In this document: piece by piece, positions 28,414 through 37,603 of the stretch
Layout of the letters: each line of letters starts with the position of its first letter
Position numbering within the stretch: the first letter of the stretch is position 1
Assembly (NCBI GenBank): GCA_963836425.1
Contig: CAWIJJ010000017.1
Coordinates: 434,001-498,000, forward strand
Direction of reading: 5' to 3'
Source: CAWIJJ01 sp963836425
GTDB taxonomy: Bacteria; Acidobacteriota; Terriglobia; Bryobacterales; Bryobacteraceae
DNA: 64,000 nucleotides
The notes under the pieces: generated by a model
Told to the model about the DNA's origin: nothing
Databases searched by the model: none
Seen by the model: the letters and a program-made list of their open reading frames with translations, nothing else
Translations under genes and position numbers: made by a program

Positions 28414-28551
28414 TTAGCGCCACGGCGCCTGGTAGACCCGCCGGCATTTCCGGCAGCGGTACCGCCCGTGAATCGGCCAACTTGCGTCCTCGTGCATGAG
28501 GGCACACCACAATCCGGCAATCCGGGACCAGCGCTTTCTAACCGTTTCCAT
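28414..28551 (-). CDS. 45-residue CxxC small protein
   Basis: A short ORF on the minus strand starts at ATG 28551, with AAGGAG eight bases upstream, and ends at TAA 28414, four bases beyond the stop of the convergent gene. The product is basic and ends RYRCRKCRRVYQAPWR, preceded by CALMHEDASWPIHG. I recall very similar short proteins (CxxMHD..WPxHGxYxCRxCGRxYPxPW) scattered in Solibacter and related genomes. The CxxC pair plus upstream Cys/His could bind zinc as a minimal ribbon. Function unknown. Confidence 0.7.
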   Translation of the reverse strand: METVRKRWSRIAGLWCALMHEDASWPIHGRYRCRKCRRVYQAPWR

Positions 28552-28691
28552 GCCCCAAGCTCCTTATCTGAAATAGATGCGGAATGATCGCGCATCGTTT
28601 CGCGGCTCGCGGCGGACACGGTATTCGTTTGCCCCATCTCCGGCGGTGCGGCGGCGTAGAATACAGATGAAGTCCGAACAACCCTTCCGCC

Positions 28692-30092
28692 ATGCAACCC
28701 GCGCTCACGACCCCACAGAAAGCGCTCCAGATCAATAACGACCTCGAGAAGTTCGGCGTCTTTGCCGAAATCGGCGCGGGACAGGAGGTGGCGCGCTGGT
28801 TCTTTCACGTCGGCAGGGCGTCCGGGACAGTCGCCAAATCCATCTCGGCGTACGATATGGCCGTCAGCGACGAGTTGTACGGCCCGACCGGCCATTACGT
28901 CAGCCGCGCCAGGCTGGAAGCGATGCTGACGTGCGAGTTCGAGCAGTTGAAGCGCCGCGTGCCGGCCAGGGCAGCCGGTCCGCAGGCACATTTTGTTTTT
29001 GCCGATACGGTAGCCACTCAGTCCCACACGCACGGGGGACAGGGCTGGATGGGTATCCGGTTCCAGGACACACCGGGCAGCGAAACGTCGGAAATCATCA
29101 TCCACTTCGCCATGTCGGACCCGGAAACGGTGAACCAGCAGGAAGCGGCCGGCATTCTCGGCGTCAACCTCATCCACGCGGCGTTCTATGACCACCGGGA
29201 TCCCAAGCGGGTAGTGAACCTGCTGCTGGACGGGCTAAGCAGGCGCCGCATCGAAGTGGACATGATCAAGTTCTCCGGGCCCGTTTTTACGGGGCTGGAC
29301 AACCGCCTGATGAGCCTGCAACTGGTGGAGAACGGACTGACCGACGCCGCCATGTTCACTGCGGAGGGCGAAGTGGTTCAGCCTTCCGAGGTGCTTTACG
29401 GAAAGCGCGTTCTGATCGAGCGCGGCAGCTTCCGTCCGGTCACGAACGTTACTCTCGACATGCTGACCCGGGCGGGGCGCCAGCAGGAACACGACCATCC
29501 CGAAGCGGGCGGGGAGCCGGTGGTGCTGATGGAAATGACCCTGAATAACCTGATGTCGGCGCAGGTCATCGATCACCAGGATTTCCTCGACCGCGTGGAT
29601 CTGCTGGGGGTGCTCGGAAAGACGGTGCTGATTTCCAGCCACGCCCGGTTCGACAGCCTCACCAGCTACCTGCGGAAAGCCACCAAAGGCACGATCTCGA
29701 TGGTGATCGGAGTGCCGACGCTGAGCGAAATCTTCGAAGAAAAGTATTATGCGGACCTGCCCGGCGGGATTCTTCAGGGACTCGGCGGCCTGTTCCAGGG
29801 TCCGGTAAACCTCCTCGTTTATCCAACCAAAGACCCCGACTCAGGGGAACTCTCCACCGCGGACACCTTTGCCGTGCCGCTTCGCCAGAAGCAACTTTAC
29901 GATTATCTCCGCCAGAACCGCTGCATCGAACCGATCCGGGAGTTTGATCCGGCCCAGTTGCACATCACACCCGGCGAGGTTCTCCAGAAGTTGCAGGCCG
30001 CGGATCCGCAGTGGCGGACGATGGTGCCGGAGCCGGTCGCCAATCTGATCCAGCTTCGCGGTATCTTCGGCGCGGTTCCGCCGGCACGTTAA
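28692..30092 (+). CDS. Conserved hypothetical protein (family of unknown role)
   Basis: 466 residues, soluble, no signal peptide. The N-terminus TTPQKALQINNDLEKFGVFAEIGAGQEV and the motif SGTVAKSISAYDMAVSDELYG are those of a conserved family I recall in cyanobacteria, Bacteroidetes and Acidobacteria, sometimes mislabelled as TonB-dependent receptor or nicotinate-nucleotide adenylyltransferase. I see no Walker A, kinase or nucleotidyltransferase motif to support either. Conserved positions appear concentrated in YGPTGHYVSR and FADTVATQSH. It stands alone between the small protein gene and the cupin gene. Confidence 0.6.
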   Translation: MQPALTTPQKALQINNDLEKFGVFAEIGAGQEVARWFFHVGRASGTVAKSISAYDMAVSDELYGPTGHYVSRARLEAMLTCEFEQLKRRVPARAAGPQAHFVFADTVATQSHTHGGQGWMGIRFQDTPGSETSEIIIHFAMSDPETVNQQEAAGILGVNLIHAAFYDHRDPKRVVNLLLDGLSRRRIEVDMIKFSGPVFTGLDNRLMSLQLVENGLTDAAMFTAEGEVVQPSEVLYGKRVLIERGSFRPVTNVTLDMLTRAGRQQEHDHPEAGGEPVVLMEMTLNNLMSAQVIDHQDFLDRVDLLGVLGKTVLISSHARFDSLTSYLRKATKGTISMVIGVPTLSEIFEEKYYADLPGGILQGLGGLFQGPVNLLVYPTKDPDSGELSTADTFAVPLRQKQLYDYLRQNRCIEPIREFDPAQLHITPGEVLQKLQAADPQWRTMVPEPVANLIQLRGIFGAVPPAR

Positions 30093-30358
30093 TACCGAGC
30101 ACGCTACGGCAGTTTGACCCGCCTGCGTTCCGGGTGAGGCAGGAATCCCTCGGCTTGGGGGAAGCCTGAGGCTCCGCGCACCGGTGCCGCCGCAGCCGCA
30201 TTCCGGATCCCCGGGGTGGCCGCCCGCGACGACGATTCTGGCAGGCTGCGCAAACGAGCGGCAGGGCTCAGGCGTACATCCGCGTCTCTGCTTTCCGAAG
30301 AATGCCTGAGCCGTTGCGGCACTCGATCCCGCGTTTTGGAGTGGAGGAGAGATATAGG
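30093..30358. other. Intergenic stretch before the cupin gene
   Basis: About 266 bases with no convincing gene. A short hairpin GGCTT-GGGGG-AAGCC (about 30152-30166) lies about 60 bases past the upstream stop and could be a weak terminator. Nothing else recognisable. Confidence 0.3.
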
Positions 30359-30871
30359 ATGCCTGTTTCCGCAGATGGACGCCGTGAGGCTTTTGTTGTA
30401 GAGAGCGGCAATGGCCGGCCCGTCCACGTGATTGGCGAAGAGGTGACGATCACGATTTCGAGCCGCGATACCGGCGGCGCGTTTGCCGTATTCGAAGGAC
30501 AGACGCGGCCGATGCACGGTCCGCCACTTCACCGGCACCGCGATCAGGACGAGTGGTGGTATATCGTCGAGGGGGAATACCTGTTCGAGGTGGACGGCCA
30601 GGAGATCTATGCTCACGCCGGCGACACCGTGTTCGCCCCGCGCGGCAGCAGCCACACGTTTCAGAACGTTGGAGACGCGCCGGGCCGGACAGTGGGCACA
30701 GTGGTTCCGGGGGGACTCGACATCTTTTTCGAAGAACTCGAGCAGGCCGCTCCGCGCGGGACGGTTCCCGATCCGGCGAAGCTGCTGCCGATTTTCGAGA
30801 AGCACGGAATGGAACTGCTTGGGCCGCCGCTCCGCGCCCGGCAGATCGCAACCGCGAACGGCGCGGATTAG
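30359..30871 (+). CDS. Cupin-domain protein
   Basis: 170 residues from the ATG at 30359, which has GGAGGAG about ten bases upstream; the frame is open 19 codons further. The cupin motif 1 is HRHRDQDEWWYIVEGEYLFEVDG (metal-binding H, H, E) and motif 2 is GDTVFAPRGSSHTFQNVG (H). It is a small single-domain beta barrel that likely binds one metal; cupins range from dioxygenases to sugar isomerases and the substrate is unknown. Its end is convergent with the ADP-ribosylglycohydrolase gene. Confidence 0.82.
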   Translation: MPVSADGRREAFVVESGNGRPVHVIGEEVTITISSRDTGGAFAVFEGQTRPMHGPPLHRHRDQDEWWYIVEGEYLFEVDGQEIYAHAGDTVFAPRGSSHTFQNVGDAPGRTVGTVVPGGLDIFFEELEQAAPRGTVPDPAKLLPIFEKHGMELLGPPLRARQIATANGAD

Positions 30872-30882
30872 GTCAGCGCCAC

Positions 30883-31843
30883 TCAGCCAAAGTTCGCGAG
30901 CGCCGCGGCAAGATCGAGGATCTCCGTGCCGTTCACGGCACGAACGACGTCGAACAACTGCTCGTCCACGGACTCGGGGCAGAGCGCGCCGGCAATGGCG
31001 CCGCCTATCGACGCGACCGAGTCGGCATCGCCGCCGATATTGGCGGCGAGCAATGCCGTGTCTGACGCCGATCCCGTGATCAGCGCCAGACTCATTGCAA
31101 GGGGCACGACTTTGGCCGCTCCCATTGGAAAGTGCCGGCGCGAAATCTCGCGGACGTCCAGCGGCTCGTCGCCGGCCAATTCCAAATACATGGCCTCTAT
31201 CGACCGTGCCATGGTGGCGTCTCCAGTCGAAGGGCGGAGTCCTTCGAGCCATGGCCGATGCGGCCATCGCAGCCTTCAGCACCGCGGCGCCGCACTGTCC
31301 TTCCACAGCCGCGGCGACGGCGCCCGCCACCGCGGCCGCGCCGGAAATGGCCAACCCGCCGCCGTGAGTCGGGATGGCGCACTCATAGGCGGCGCGAACC
31401 AACTCATCCAGCCTGCCGGAACGGTAAAAGAGGCCCACGGGGGACGCCCGCATGGCCGCTCCGCAGCCGTCGCCGGCGGCCGCGACACGCGACGGGTCGC
31501 CCGTCTGGACAAAATCCCACAGCGCCACACCCGGGTGCAACGACTTCCGGCACAGCAGCAGTTCCCGCCCGATGCCGGTATGGTTCGAATTCCCGTCGCG
31601 CAGCAGAGCCCTTCCGACCGCGAGCGTCTGCTCGGTGTCGTCGGTCGTCTCGCCGATGCGCCACTCGTATCGCTTTCCGGCGTAGCGGGGAATCACGTCG
31701 CCGGGCCTGCCGTGGAACCCGGAGATCCCTTCCGGATACCACCGCTCGATGCCGGCCCGGCTCAGTGTTTCCGTCTGCTTTCCGATGGCATCACCGATGG
31801 CAAGCGCTTTGAGACAGCCGCTCACACGTTCGCGAAACGGCAT
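30883..31843 (-). pseudogene. ADP-ribosylglycohydrolase family protein, frameshifted
   Basis: The first reading frame from ATG 31843 gives the family N-terminus (GCLKALAIGDAIGKQTE) with catalytic metal-binding ETTDDTEQT (residues 65-73) and GDGCGAAMRASPVG. Homology then moves to the next frame, which ends at 30883 and carries the second metal site AANIGGDADSVASIGGAIAGA. The switch is near 31244-31250; dropping one base from GGCTCGAAGG joins the two halves as SAMA-EGLRPSTGDATM. Such enzymes remove ADP-ribose from proteins or dinitrogenase reductase-like targets. Either a recent inactivation or a sequencing error. Confidence 0.8.
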
Positions 31844-31944
31844 AGAGAAGTTCCTATTCGTTTTTGCCTTGGCATGGTTGGCGCCCCAGCGCTGGGCTGC
31901 CGCAACCGGCCGTCACGATCAGCGTCTGCCCTTGGGTTTTGATG

Positions 31945-32952
31945 TCAGCGGCCGGTCATTTGCTCCAGCTTTTCCGGGTAGCGGGCGCCCTGAACCGTAA
32001 TTTCCGAGGCGGCGCGATCGATCTCGCGGAGATCTTCGGCGGTCAGTTCGACCGAGAGCGCTCCGAGATTTTCGTCCAGGCGATGCAACTTCGTAGTGCC
32101 TGGGATCGGAACGATCCACGGCTTTTGGGCGAGCAGCCAGGCTAGCGCGATCTGTGCGGGTGTCGCGTTCTTCCGTTCGCCGATCGTGGCGAGCAGGTTA
32201 ATCAGGGCCTGATTTGCCTTGAGTGCCTCGGGCGTGAAGCGCGGCAGGGAACTGCGGAAGTCGGAACTGTCGAATTTTGCATTTTCGTCGATTTTGCCGG
32301 TGAGGAATCCCTTGCCCAGGGGGCTGTACGGGACAAGGCCAATACCGAGCTCTTCGAGGGCCGGTATCACTTCCTTCTCCGGTTTCCTGGTCCACAGCGA
32401 GTATTCGCTCTGCAAGGCAGCGACCGGCTGAACGGCATGTGCTCGGCGGATTGTTTGCACGCCGGCTTCGGAGAGGCCGAAGTGCCTGACCTTGCCTTGG
32501 CGAATCAGGTCCTTCACCGCCCCTGCAACGTCTTCGATGGGCACATCCGGATCGACCCGGTGTTGATAGAGGAGGTCGATGACATCCATCTTCAGGCGCT
32601 GAAGCGAACCCTCGACGGCTTGCCTGATGTGTTCCGGCCTGCTGTTCAGGACCGGTGCGCCTTTCATGCCGCGGGGATCGAAGCCGGGGCTTACGTCGAA
32701 CCCGAATTTCGTGGCGATCACCAACTGGTCGCGAAAGGGCGCGAGAGCCTCGCCCACAAGTTCTTCATTCAGGAACGGGCCGTAAACCTCGGCAGTGTCA
32801 AAAAAGGTGATGCCTCGTTCCACAGCAGTCCGGAGGAGGGCCGTCATCTCCTGCTTGTCTTTGGGCGGACCGTAGGAAAAACTCATTCCCATGCAGCCCA
32901 GCCCGAGGGCCGACACCTCCAGGCCGCTATTTCCAAGTTTGCGCTTCTGCAT
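31945..32952 (-). CDS. Aldo/keto reductase
   Basis: 335 residues, the usual size. It reduces aldehydes or ketones with NADPH. The catalytic tetrad is visible as Asp and Tyr in FFDTAEVYG, Lys in ATKFGF and His in LYQHRVDPD. The N-terminus RKLGNSGLEVSALGLGCMGMS and the cofactor loop IPGTTKLHRLDENLGA place it with the YhdN/AKR13-type group common in soil bacteria. An AraC-type regulator remnant lies upstream in the opposite orientation, which is a common pairing for these enzymes. Confidence 0.92.
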   Translation of the reverse strand: MQKRKLGNSGLEVSALGLGCMGMSFSYGPPKDKQEMTALLRTAVERGITFFDTAEVYGPFLNEELVGEALAPFRDQLVIATKFGFDVSPGFDPRGMKGAPVLNSRPEHIRQAVEGSLQRLKMDVIDLLYQHRVDPDVPIEDVAGAVKDLIRQGKVRHFGLSEAGVQTIRRAHAVQPVAALQSEYSLWTRKPEKEVIPALEELGIGLVPYSPLGKGFLTGKIDENAKFDSSDFRSSLPRFTPEALKANQALINLLATIGERKNATPAQIALAWLLAQKPWIVPIPGTTKLHRLDENLGALSVELTAEDLREIDRAASEITVQGARYPEKLEQMTGR

Positions 32953-33060
32953 TTGTTTCTCCCGAGAAAATGGTTCCTCCCCTCCAGACTAGAGTCCGGA
33001 CCAGCGGTGGAGCAGTGAAGCTTCTTCGAGACGTGATCAGACGTACAAGTTGCGGGCGGA

Positions 33061-33213
33061 ACTGGCTCGCAAGGTCGTCAGCAGGAGGGGGCACGACTCC
33101 GGGCGATTGCCACGCAGGGAGAGCAGAGTAACAGGACCGCCAAGGCGATCGCCTGGATCCGGGCGAACTACGCAAAGCCGCTGAGAGTGGAGGATCTGGC
33201 GCAGATTACAGGC
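33061..33213 (+). pseudogene. Remnant of an AraC-family transcriptional regulator
   Basis: A 51-codon stretch translates as QQEGARLRAIATQGEQSNRT followed by AKAIAWIRANYAKPLRVEDL, which is the linker and first helices of the DNA-binding domain of AraC regulators with an AraC_N cupin domain (typically ...GARLRQIA... then IAWIRANYxxPLRVExLA). The N-terminal cupin domain is missing and the second helix-turn-helix is unrecognisable after AQIT apart from a possible degraded SHFALSPRSGPLR. It points away from the aldo/keto reductase, whose regulator it probably once was. Confidence 0.65.
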
Positions 33214-33322
33214 GGCGCGCGGACGCATGCTCGTGGACGCGAGTCCGAGCGCACGTGCAGTTACTCTCATTTCGCCCTGAGCCCCCGGTCCGGCCCGCTC
33301 CGGGCTACGGGAAGATATCAGT

Positions 33323-35947
33323 ATGGACATCAATCGTTTCACTGAAAAACTGCAGGAAGCGATACGATCGGCCCAAAGCAAGGCCGGCCGCTACGGGCAC
33401 CAGCAGATCGATGTCGAACACCTGCTCGCCGCGCTCCTCGAACAGGAAGGCGGGCTGGCCGCGTCAGTGCTCAGCAAAGCCGGCGTCCACACGGATCTTC
33501 TGGCCCAGCGACTCGAGGCCGAGCTCGACCGAATGCCGAAAGTCTCCGGACCCGGCGGCGGGCCGGACCAGGTGTATGTCGCCACACGCCTCAACCGCCT
33601 GCTGGTGCAGGCCGAAGAGGAGGCCCGCGGCCTTAAAGACGAGTACATTTCAGTCGAGCACATACTGCTCGCCGCCCTCGATGATAAGGGCGCGGCGGGG
33701 CGCATCCTGAAGGAGTTCGGCCTGACCCGCGACCGCCTGATGCAGGCGTTGCGTGAAATCCGCGGCAGCCAGCGAGTCACGTCGCCCAACCCCGAGGCCA
33801 CCTACGAGGCCCTCGAGCGCTACGGCCGCGACCTCACCAGGTTCGCCGCGCAGGGCAAACTCGATCCCGTCATCGGCCGCGACGAAGAGATCCGCCGCGT
33901 CATCCAGGTACTCTCTCGCCGGACGAAGAACAATCCGGTATTGATCGGCGAGCCCGGCGTCGGCAAGACCGCCATTGTGGAAGGACTGGCGCTGCGCATC
34001 ATCCGCGGTGACGTCCCCGAAGGTCTCAAGAACAGGCGCATCGTCGCCCTCGACATGGGCGCACTCATCGCCGGCGCCAAATACCGCGGCGAATTTGAGG
34101 AGCGACTGAAGGCCGTCCTCAAGGAAGTTCAGGATTCGGCGGGCGAGATCATTCTCTTTATCGACGAACTGCACACGGTGGTGGGCGCGGGGAAAGCCGA
34201 GGGAGCCATGGACGCGGGCAACCTGCTCAAACCCATGCTCGCGCGCGGCGAACTGCACTGTATCGGCGCCACCACGCTGGACGAATACCGGAAGCACATC
34301 GAGAAGGACGCAGCCCTCGAGCGGCGCTTCCAGACCGTGCTCGTCGACCAGCCGTCGGTCGAAGACACCATTTCCATTCTGCGCGGCCTCAAGGAGCGCT
34401 ATGCCGTGCACCACGGCGTGAACATTAAAGATGCCGCCCTGGTGGCGGCCGCCGTGCTTTCGAACCGCTACATCACGGACCGCTTTCTGCCCGACAAGGC
34501 CATCGATCTGGTGGACGAAGCCGCCGCCCGCCTGCGCACGGAAATCGACTCCATGCCTTCGGAAATGGACGAAACCCGCCGCCGGGTCATGCAGCTTGAA
34601 ATCGAGCGCGAAGCCCTGCGCAAGGAGAAGGACTCCGCCTCCCGCGAGCGGCTGGGCAAGCTCGAAAAGGAACTGGCTGACCTGAAGGCCGAGTTCGACG
34701 CCCTGAGCGCGCGCTGGAATGCCGAAAAGGAATCCGTCCAGCGGCTGCGCCAGCTTCGCGAGCAGGTGGAACAGACGAAAGCCGAGATCGAGCGCGCCGA
34801 ACGCCAGTACGACTTGAATCGGGCCGCAGAGCTCAAATACGGTACGCTTACGGATCTGGAGCGCCGTCTCCAGCAGGAGACCGAGCAATTCAACCGGCAG
34901 CAGGCCAAATCCAAGCTGATCAAGGAGGAAGTGGACGAGGAGGACATCGCGGAAGTGGTCAGCCGGTGGACCGGAGTTCCAGTCACCCGCCTGCTGGAAG
35001 GCGAGATGCAGAAACTGCTGCACCTCGAGGAGGAGCTTCACCGTCGCGTTATTGGGCAGGACGAAGCCGTGACCGCCGTTTCGGAGGCCGTGATCCGCGC
35101 CCGCTCCGGGCTCAAGGATCCAAACCGGCCCATCGGCAGCTTCATATTCCTCGGCCCGACCGGCGTCGGCAAAACGGAGCTGGCGCGCGCCCTGGCCGCC
35201 TTCCTGTTCGACGACGAGCACGCCATGATCCGCATTGACATGTCCGAATACCAGGAGAAGCACACGGTGGCGCGGTTGATCGGCGCGCCTCCGGGGTACG
35301 TCGGCTACGAGGAAGGCGGGCAGCTAACCGAGGCGGTGCGCCGGCGCCCCTATTCCGTGGTGCTGTTCGACGAGATCGAAAAGGCCCACCATGACGTTTT
35401 TAACGTGCTGCTCCAGATTCTGGACGACGGCCGGCTCACCGACGGCCAGGGCCGCACCGTGGATTTCAAGAACACTATTGTGATCATGACCTCGAATGTA
35501 GGCAGCCAGCGGATCCTCGAGTATCGCGGCAGCTACGGCAGCGACGCCTACGAGCGCATGAAAGAGGCGGTGCTGGAGGAGATGCGCCGCGGCTTCCGGC
35601 CCGAGTTCCTCAACCGCGTGGACGAGATCATCGTTTTCCACGCGCTTTCCGAGGAGCACCTGAAGCAGATCGTCGAGATTCAACTTGACAGGCTGCGCGC
35701 ACGGCTCGCCGAGCGCCACATCACGCTGGAACTGACCGACGCGGCCCGGGCCAACCTGGTCCTCACCGGCTTCGACCCCCATTACGGGGCGCGCCCCTTG
35801 AAGCGTGCGATCCAAAAGAAGATCGAAACGCCGCTCGGGCGCCTCCTGCTGAAGGGCGAGGTGCGCGACGGACAGACGGTGAATGTGGACGCCGGGCCGT
35901 CCGGCGACCTGCAATTCACGACAGTCCCGGCCGCGGTGACCGTCTAG
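33323..35947 (+). CDS. clpB: ATP-dependent disaggregase ClpB
   Basis: 874 residues. ClpB rescues aggregated proteins with DnaK. In order: the Clp-N repeat domain (1-150), first AAA+ module with Walker A GEPGVGKT (209-216), the long coiled-coil M domain (about 405-530), and the second AAA+ module with Walker A GPTGVGKT (611-618) and the C-terminal D2-small domain. The M domain and lack of a ClpP-binding IGF loop separate it from ClpA and ClpC. No CIRCE element or heat-shock promoter stood out in the short upstream space, which holds the AraC remnant. Confidence 0.96.
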   Translation: MDINRFTEKLQEAIRSAQSKAGRYGHQQIDVEHLLAALLEQEGGLAASVLSKAGVHTDLLAQRLEAELDRMPKVSGPGGGPDQVYVATRLNRLLVQAEEEARGLKDEYISVEHILLAALDDKGAAGRILKEFGLTRDRLMQALREIRGSQRVTSPNPEATYEALERYGRDLTRFAAQGKLDPVIGRDEEIRRVIQVLSRRTKNNPVLIGEPGVGKTAIVEGLALRIIRGDVPEGLKNRRIVALDMGALIAGAKYRGEFEERLKAVLKEVQDSAGEIILFIDELHTVVGAGKAEGAMDAGNLLKPMLARGELHCIGATTLDEYRKHIEKDAALERRFQTVLVDQPSVEDTISILRGLKERYAVHHGVNIKDAALVAAAVLSNRYITDRFLPDKAIDLVDEAAARLRTEIDSMPSEMDETRRRVMQLEIEREALRKEKDSASRERLGKLEKELADLKAEFDALSARWNAEKESVQRLRQLREQVEQTKAEIERAERQYDLNRAAELKYGTLTDLERRLQQETEQFNRQQAKSKLIKEEVDEEDIAEVVSRWTGVPVTRLLEGEMQKLLHLEEELHRRVIGQDEAVTAVSEAVIRARSGLKDPNRPIGSFIFLGPTGVGKTELARALAAFLFDDEHAMIRIDMSEYQEKHTVARLIGAPPGYVGYEEGGQLTEAVRRRPYSVVLFDEIEKAHHDVFNVLLQILDDGRLTDGQGRTVDFKNTIVIMTSNVGSQRILEYRGSYGSDAYERMKEAVLEEMRRGFRPEFLNRVDEIIVFHALSEEHLKQIVEIQLDRLRARLAERHITLELTDAARANLVLTGFDPHYGARPLKRAIQKKIETPLGRLLLKGEVRDGQTVNVDAGPSGDLQFTTVPAAVTV

Positions 35948-35955
35948 ACGCGAAG

Positions 35956-36573
35956 CTACCGCATCCGCTCGGCAAATTCGCCGGTGGAGGCGTCCACAAA
36001 AACCGAAAAGTTAGACGTGCCGACGGATTCGCCCCAGACCACCCGCCATACCGGGTTCGGATGGCGCGTGTTCTTCTCAAGCAGGAAAATGATCGGCTTG
36101 CCGGGATTCTTTTTATCGTAGTCGGCGCTCTCCTTGAGGGCCACATCGTAAGCCTTGTCGGTGTCCGTCCTTACGGCGATGAAGGGAAACGCCGCCGTCG
36201 CAGGCCCGGTATACGGGATCTCCTGCTGAGCGAAGACGCCCTTGTGCAGGGTGGGGAGCATTTCAATGATGGAGAAGGTATAGGACCGGCTTTGCGACTT
36301 CGATGGCGAGTAGAAAGTGGCATCCCAGGCCGCCGCTTTCCCCTTTGGAACGTCCGGCACCTCGTTGAGCAGCATGCTGTTGGCCTTCAATACCAGAACA
36401 TCAGGCGCCCAGGTGCGGGCAACCTGATACATCCTGAAAAGGGCGCTTTGTCCCGTCACCGGCTCGGGCGGCTTCTCCGGCTCTTTCTTTTCGGCGGTTT
36501 GCGTTCCAGAACAGCCGGCACAGAGGACGACCAGGAGGGGAACAAACAGAAGTGGAAGTAGCCTTTTCATCAT
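35956..36573 (-). CDS. Putative lipoprotein
   Basis: 205 residues with a lipoprotein signal: MMKRLLPLLFVPLLVVLCAG followed by Cys (lipobox LCAGC). A Glu/Lys/Pro-rich linker (EKKEPEKPPEP) precedes a globular domain with conserved-looking segments QVARTWAPDVLVLKANS, AWDATFYSPSKSQSRSYTFS, and NPVWRVVWGESVGTSNFSVFVDASTGEF; the last resembles the PepSY-like pattern of a final beta hairpin. Function unknown. It ends nine bases from the convergent clpB stop. Confidence 0.75.
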   Translation of the reverse strand: MMKRLLPLLFVPLLVVLCAGCSGTQTAEKKEPEKPPEPVTGQSALFRMYQVARTWAPDVLVLKANSMLLNEVPDVPKGKAAAWDATFYSPSKSQSRSYTFSIIEMLPTLHKGVFAQQEIPYTGPATAAFPFIAVRTDTDKAYDVALKESADYDKKNPGKPIIFLLEKNTRHPNPVWRVVWGESVGTSNFSVFVDASTGEFAERMR

Positions 36574-36583
36574 CTGAGTGCCA

Positions 36584-36700
36584 TTTTATCAACGGGATCC
36601 CGGCGTTTCACAACTTCCGCCGTCAGAGTGTGACGTAATGTCGACATCACGGAGGGAGTTATGTCTCCGAGACGCCTGACTCATCTCGTTTCCGTCGCTT
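36584..36700 (+). repeat. Copy A of a 117-bp duplicated leader
   Basis: This stretch aligns without gaps to 50110-50226 with 12 mismatches (about 90% identity). It contains the same GGAGGG ribosome site and first codons as the TPR gene at 50187, here MSPRRLTHLVSVAFP and then a stop, so only a stub of that gene exists here. It bounds the accessory block on the left. Confidence 0.9.
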
Positions 36701-37325
36701 TTCCTTGAACCGGCGGCTGGCCGCTCCCTGCTGACTGACGGTACCGGAGCAACTGGACACCGGACTCGTACTCCACCATCTTGACTGCCATCTCGATTGC
36801 TTCGGCGGTGACCTCGGAATGGGTTTGTTTTGTCAAATTGTTGATGTCGGCGATAACGGGCACGGTGGCCTCCTCTTCTTCGGTCAATTTGAAGGAACGG
36901 AGGGCGCGATTGGTCTGGAGAACGCGGAGTTCGGCCTGGGCGCGGTAGAGGGCGCGCTGGGCGCGTGCCTGATAGCGCCCGAGGCGATCGAGGATGGCGG
37001 TGGTCCGCGGGTCGGTAAAGTCCTCTTCCGTGCCGGTGGAGACTTCGGCTTCGATGCGGCTGAAGCGCTGGAGATTCCAGGCGGCGTGCAGGATTTCCTG
37101 GAAAGCGAACGTTTCGAGGACTCCCTGAGGATCGAGTTCCTGGGAGAGCGAGCGGTGAAGGGCGGCGAATTCCTCGTGTTCGTCGTCACGGATGACCGGA
37201 TGACGCGCGGTGAGACCGTGGCGGACTGCGTTTTGCGCGACGCGCGCTTTGCCTGCGGCGGTGCGCGGACCGGTGGAGGAATGGGCGTTGGCCTGATTGG
37301 CGATGATTTGTGCTGGGGAAGCCAT
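36681..37325 (-). CDS. Conserved hypothetical protein of the GPRTAAGKA type
   Basis: 214 residues, with AAAGGA before the ATG at 37325. The N-terminus MASPAQIIANQANAHSSTG, followed by PRTAAGKARVAQNAVRHGLT, is the hallmark of a family I recall as abundant in Acidobacteria and Planctomycetes and without known function. A helical middle (FQEILHAAWNLQRFSRIEAE) and an Ala/Arg-rich helix follow. Its last seven codons (...KATETR and stop) are read from the antisense strand of the 117-bp repeat copy A, so its native C-terminus may have been replaced at the block boundary. Confidence 0.6.
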   Translation of the reverse strand: MASPAQIIANQANAHSSTGPRTAAGKARVAQNAVRHGLTARHPVIRDDEHEEFAALHRSLSQELDPQGVLETFAFQEILHAAWNLQRFSRIEAEVSTGTEEDFTDPRTTAILDRLGRYQARAQRALYRAQAELRVLQTNRALRSFKLTEEEEATVPVIADINNLTKQTHSEVTAEAIEMAVKMVEYESGVQLLRYRQSAGSGQPPVQGKATETR

Positions 37326-37603
37326 GGATGTCCTTTCGGGCAGACACTAACATCGCGACAGACGGATAAGAGGGCAGGGAGCGGGGAAGTGCATGAAAGG
37401 GAAGGCCAAAGAAGTTTGGTTTCGGCGTCAATTGCAAATTGCAATGTGCCAATCAGGTTCTCAGCCACCGGTCGAACGCACTCGAACGGCGACTCTGGCG
37501 TTGTTGTGCCGTGGCGTGCGGAGATTGCGGTGACCACCGTGATCGCCGCGCTCGGGTCCAACGCGATTGCATGCAATGATTTCGTCTAACGCTCCCGACG
37601 AGT
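37326..37603. other. Unassigned stretch at the edge of the accessory block
   Basis: About 280 bases between the hypothetical protein start and the decayed Ig-like array. No gene, hairpin or repeat I can support. It should hold the promoter of the minus-strand gene. Confidence 0.35.

Noticed and set aside
28363..28587. 74-codon plus-strand ORF
   Set aside because: It overlaps the end of the TIM-barrel gene and is antisense to the better supported 45-residue protein.
33037..33381. 114-codon minus-strand ORF upstream of clpB
   Set aside because: It is antisense to the AraC remnant and the clpB start and shows no family features.
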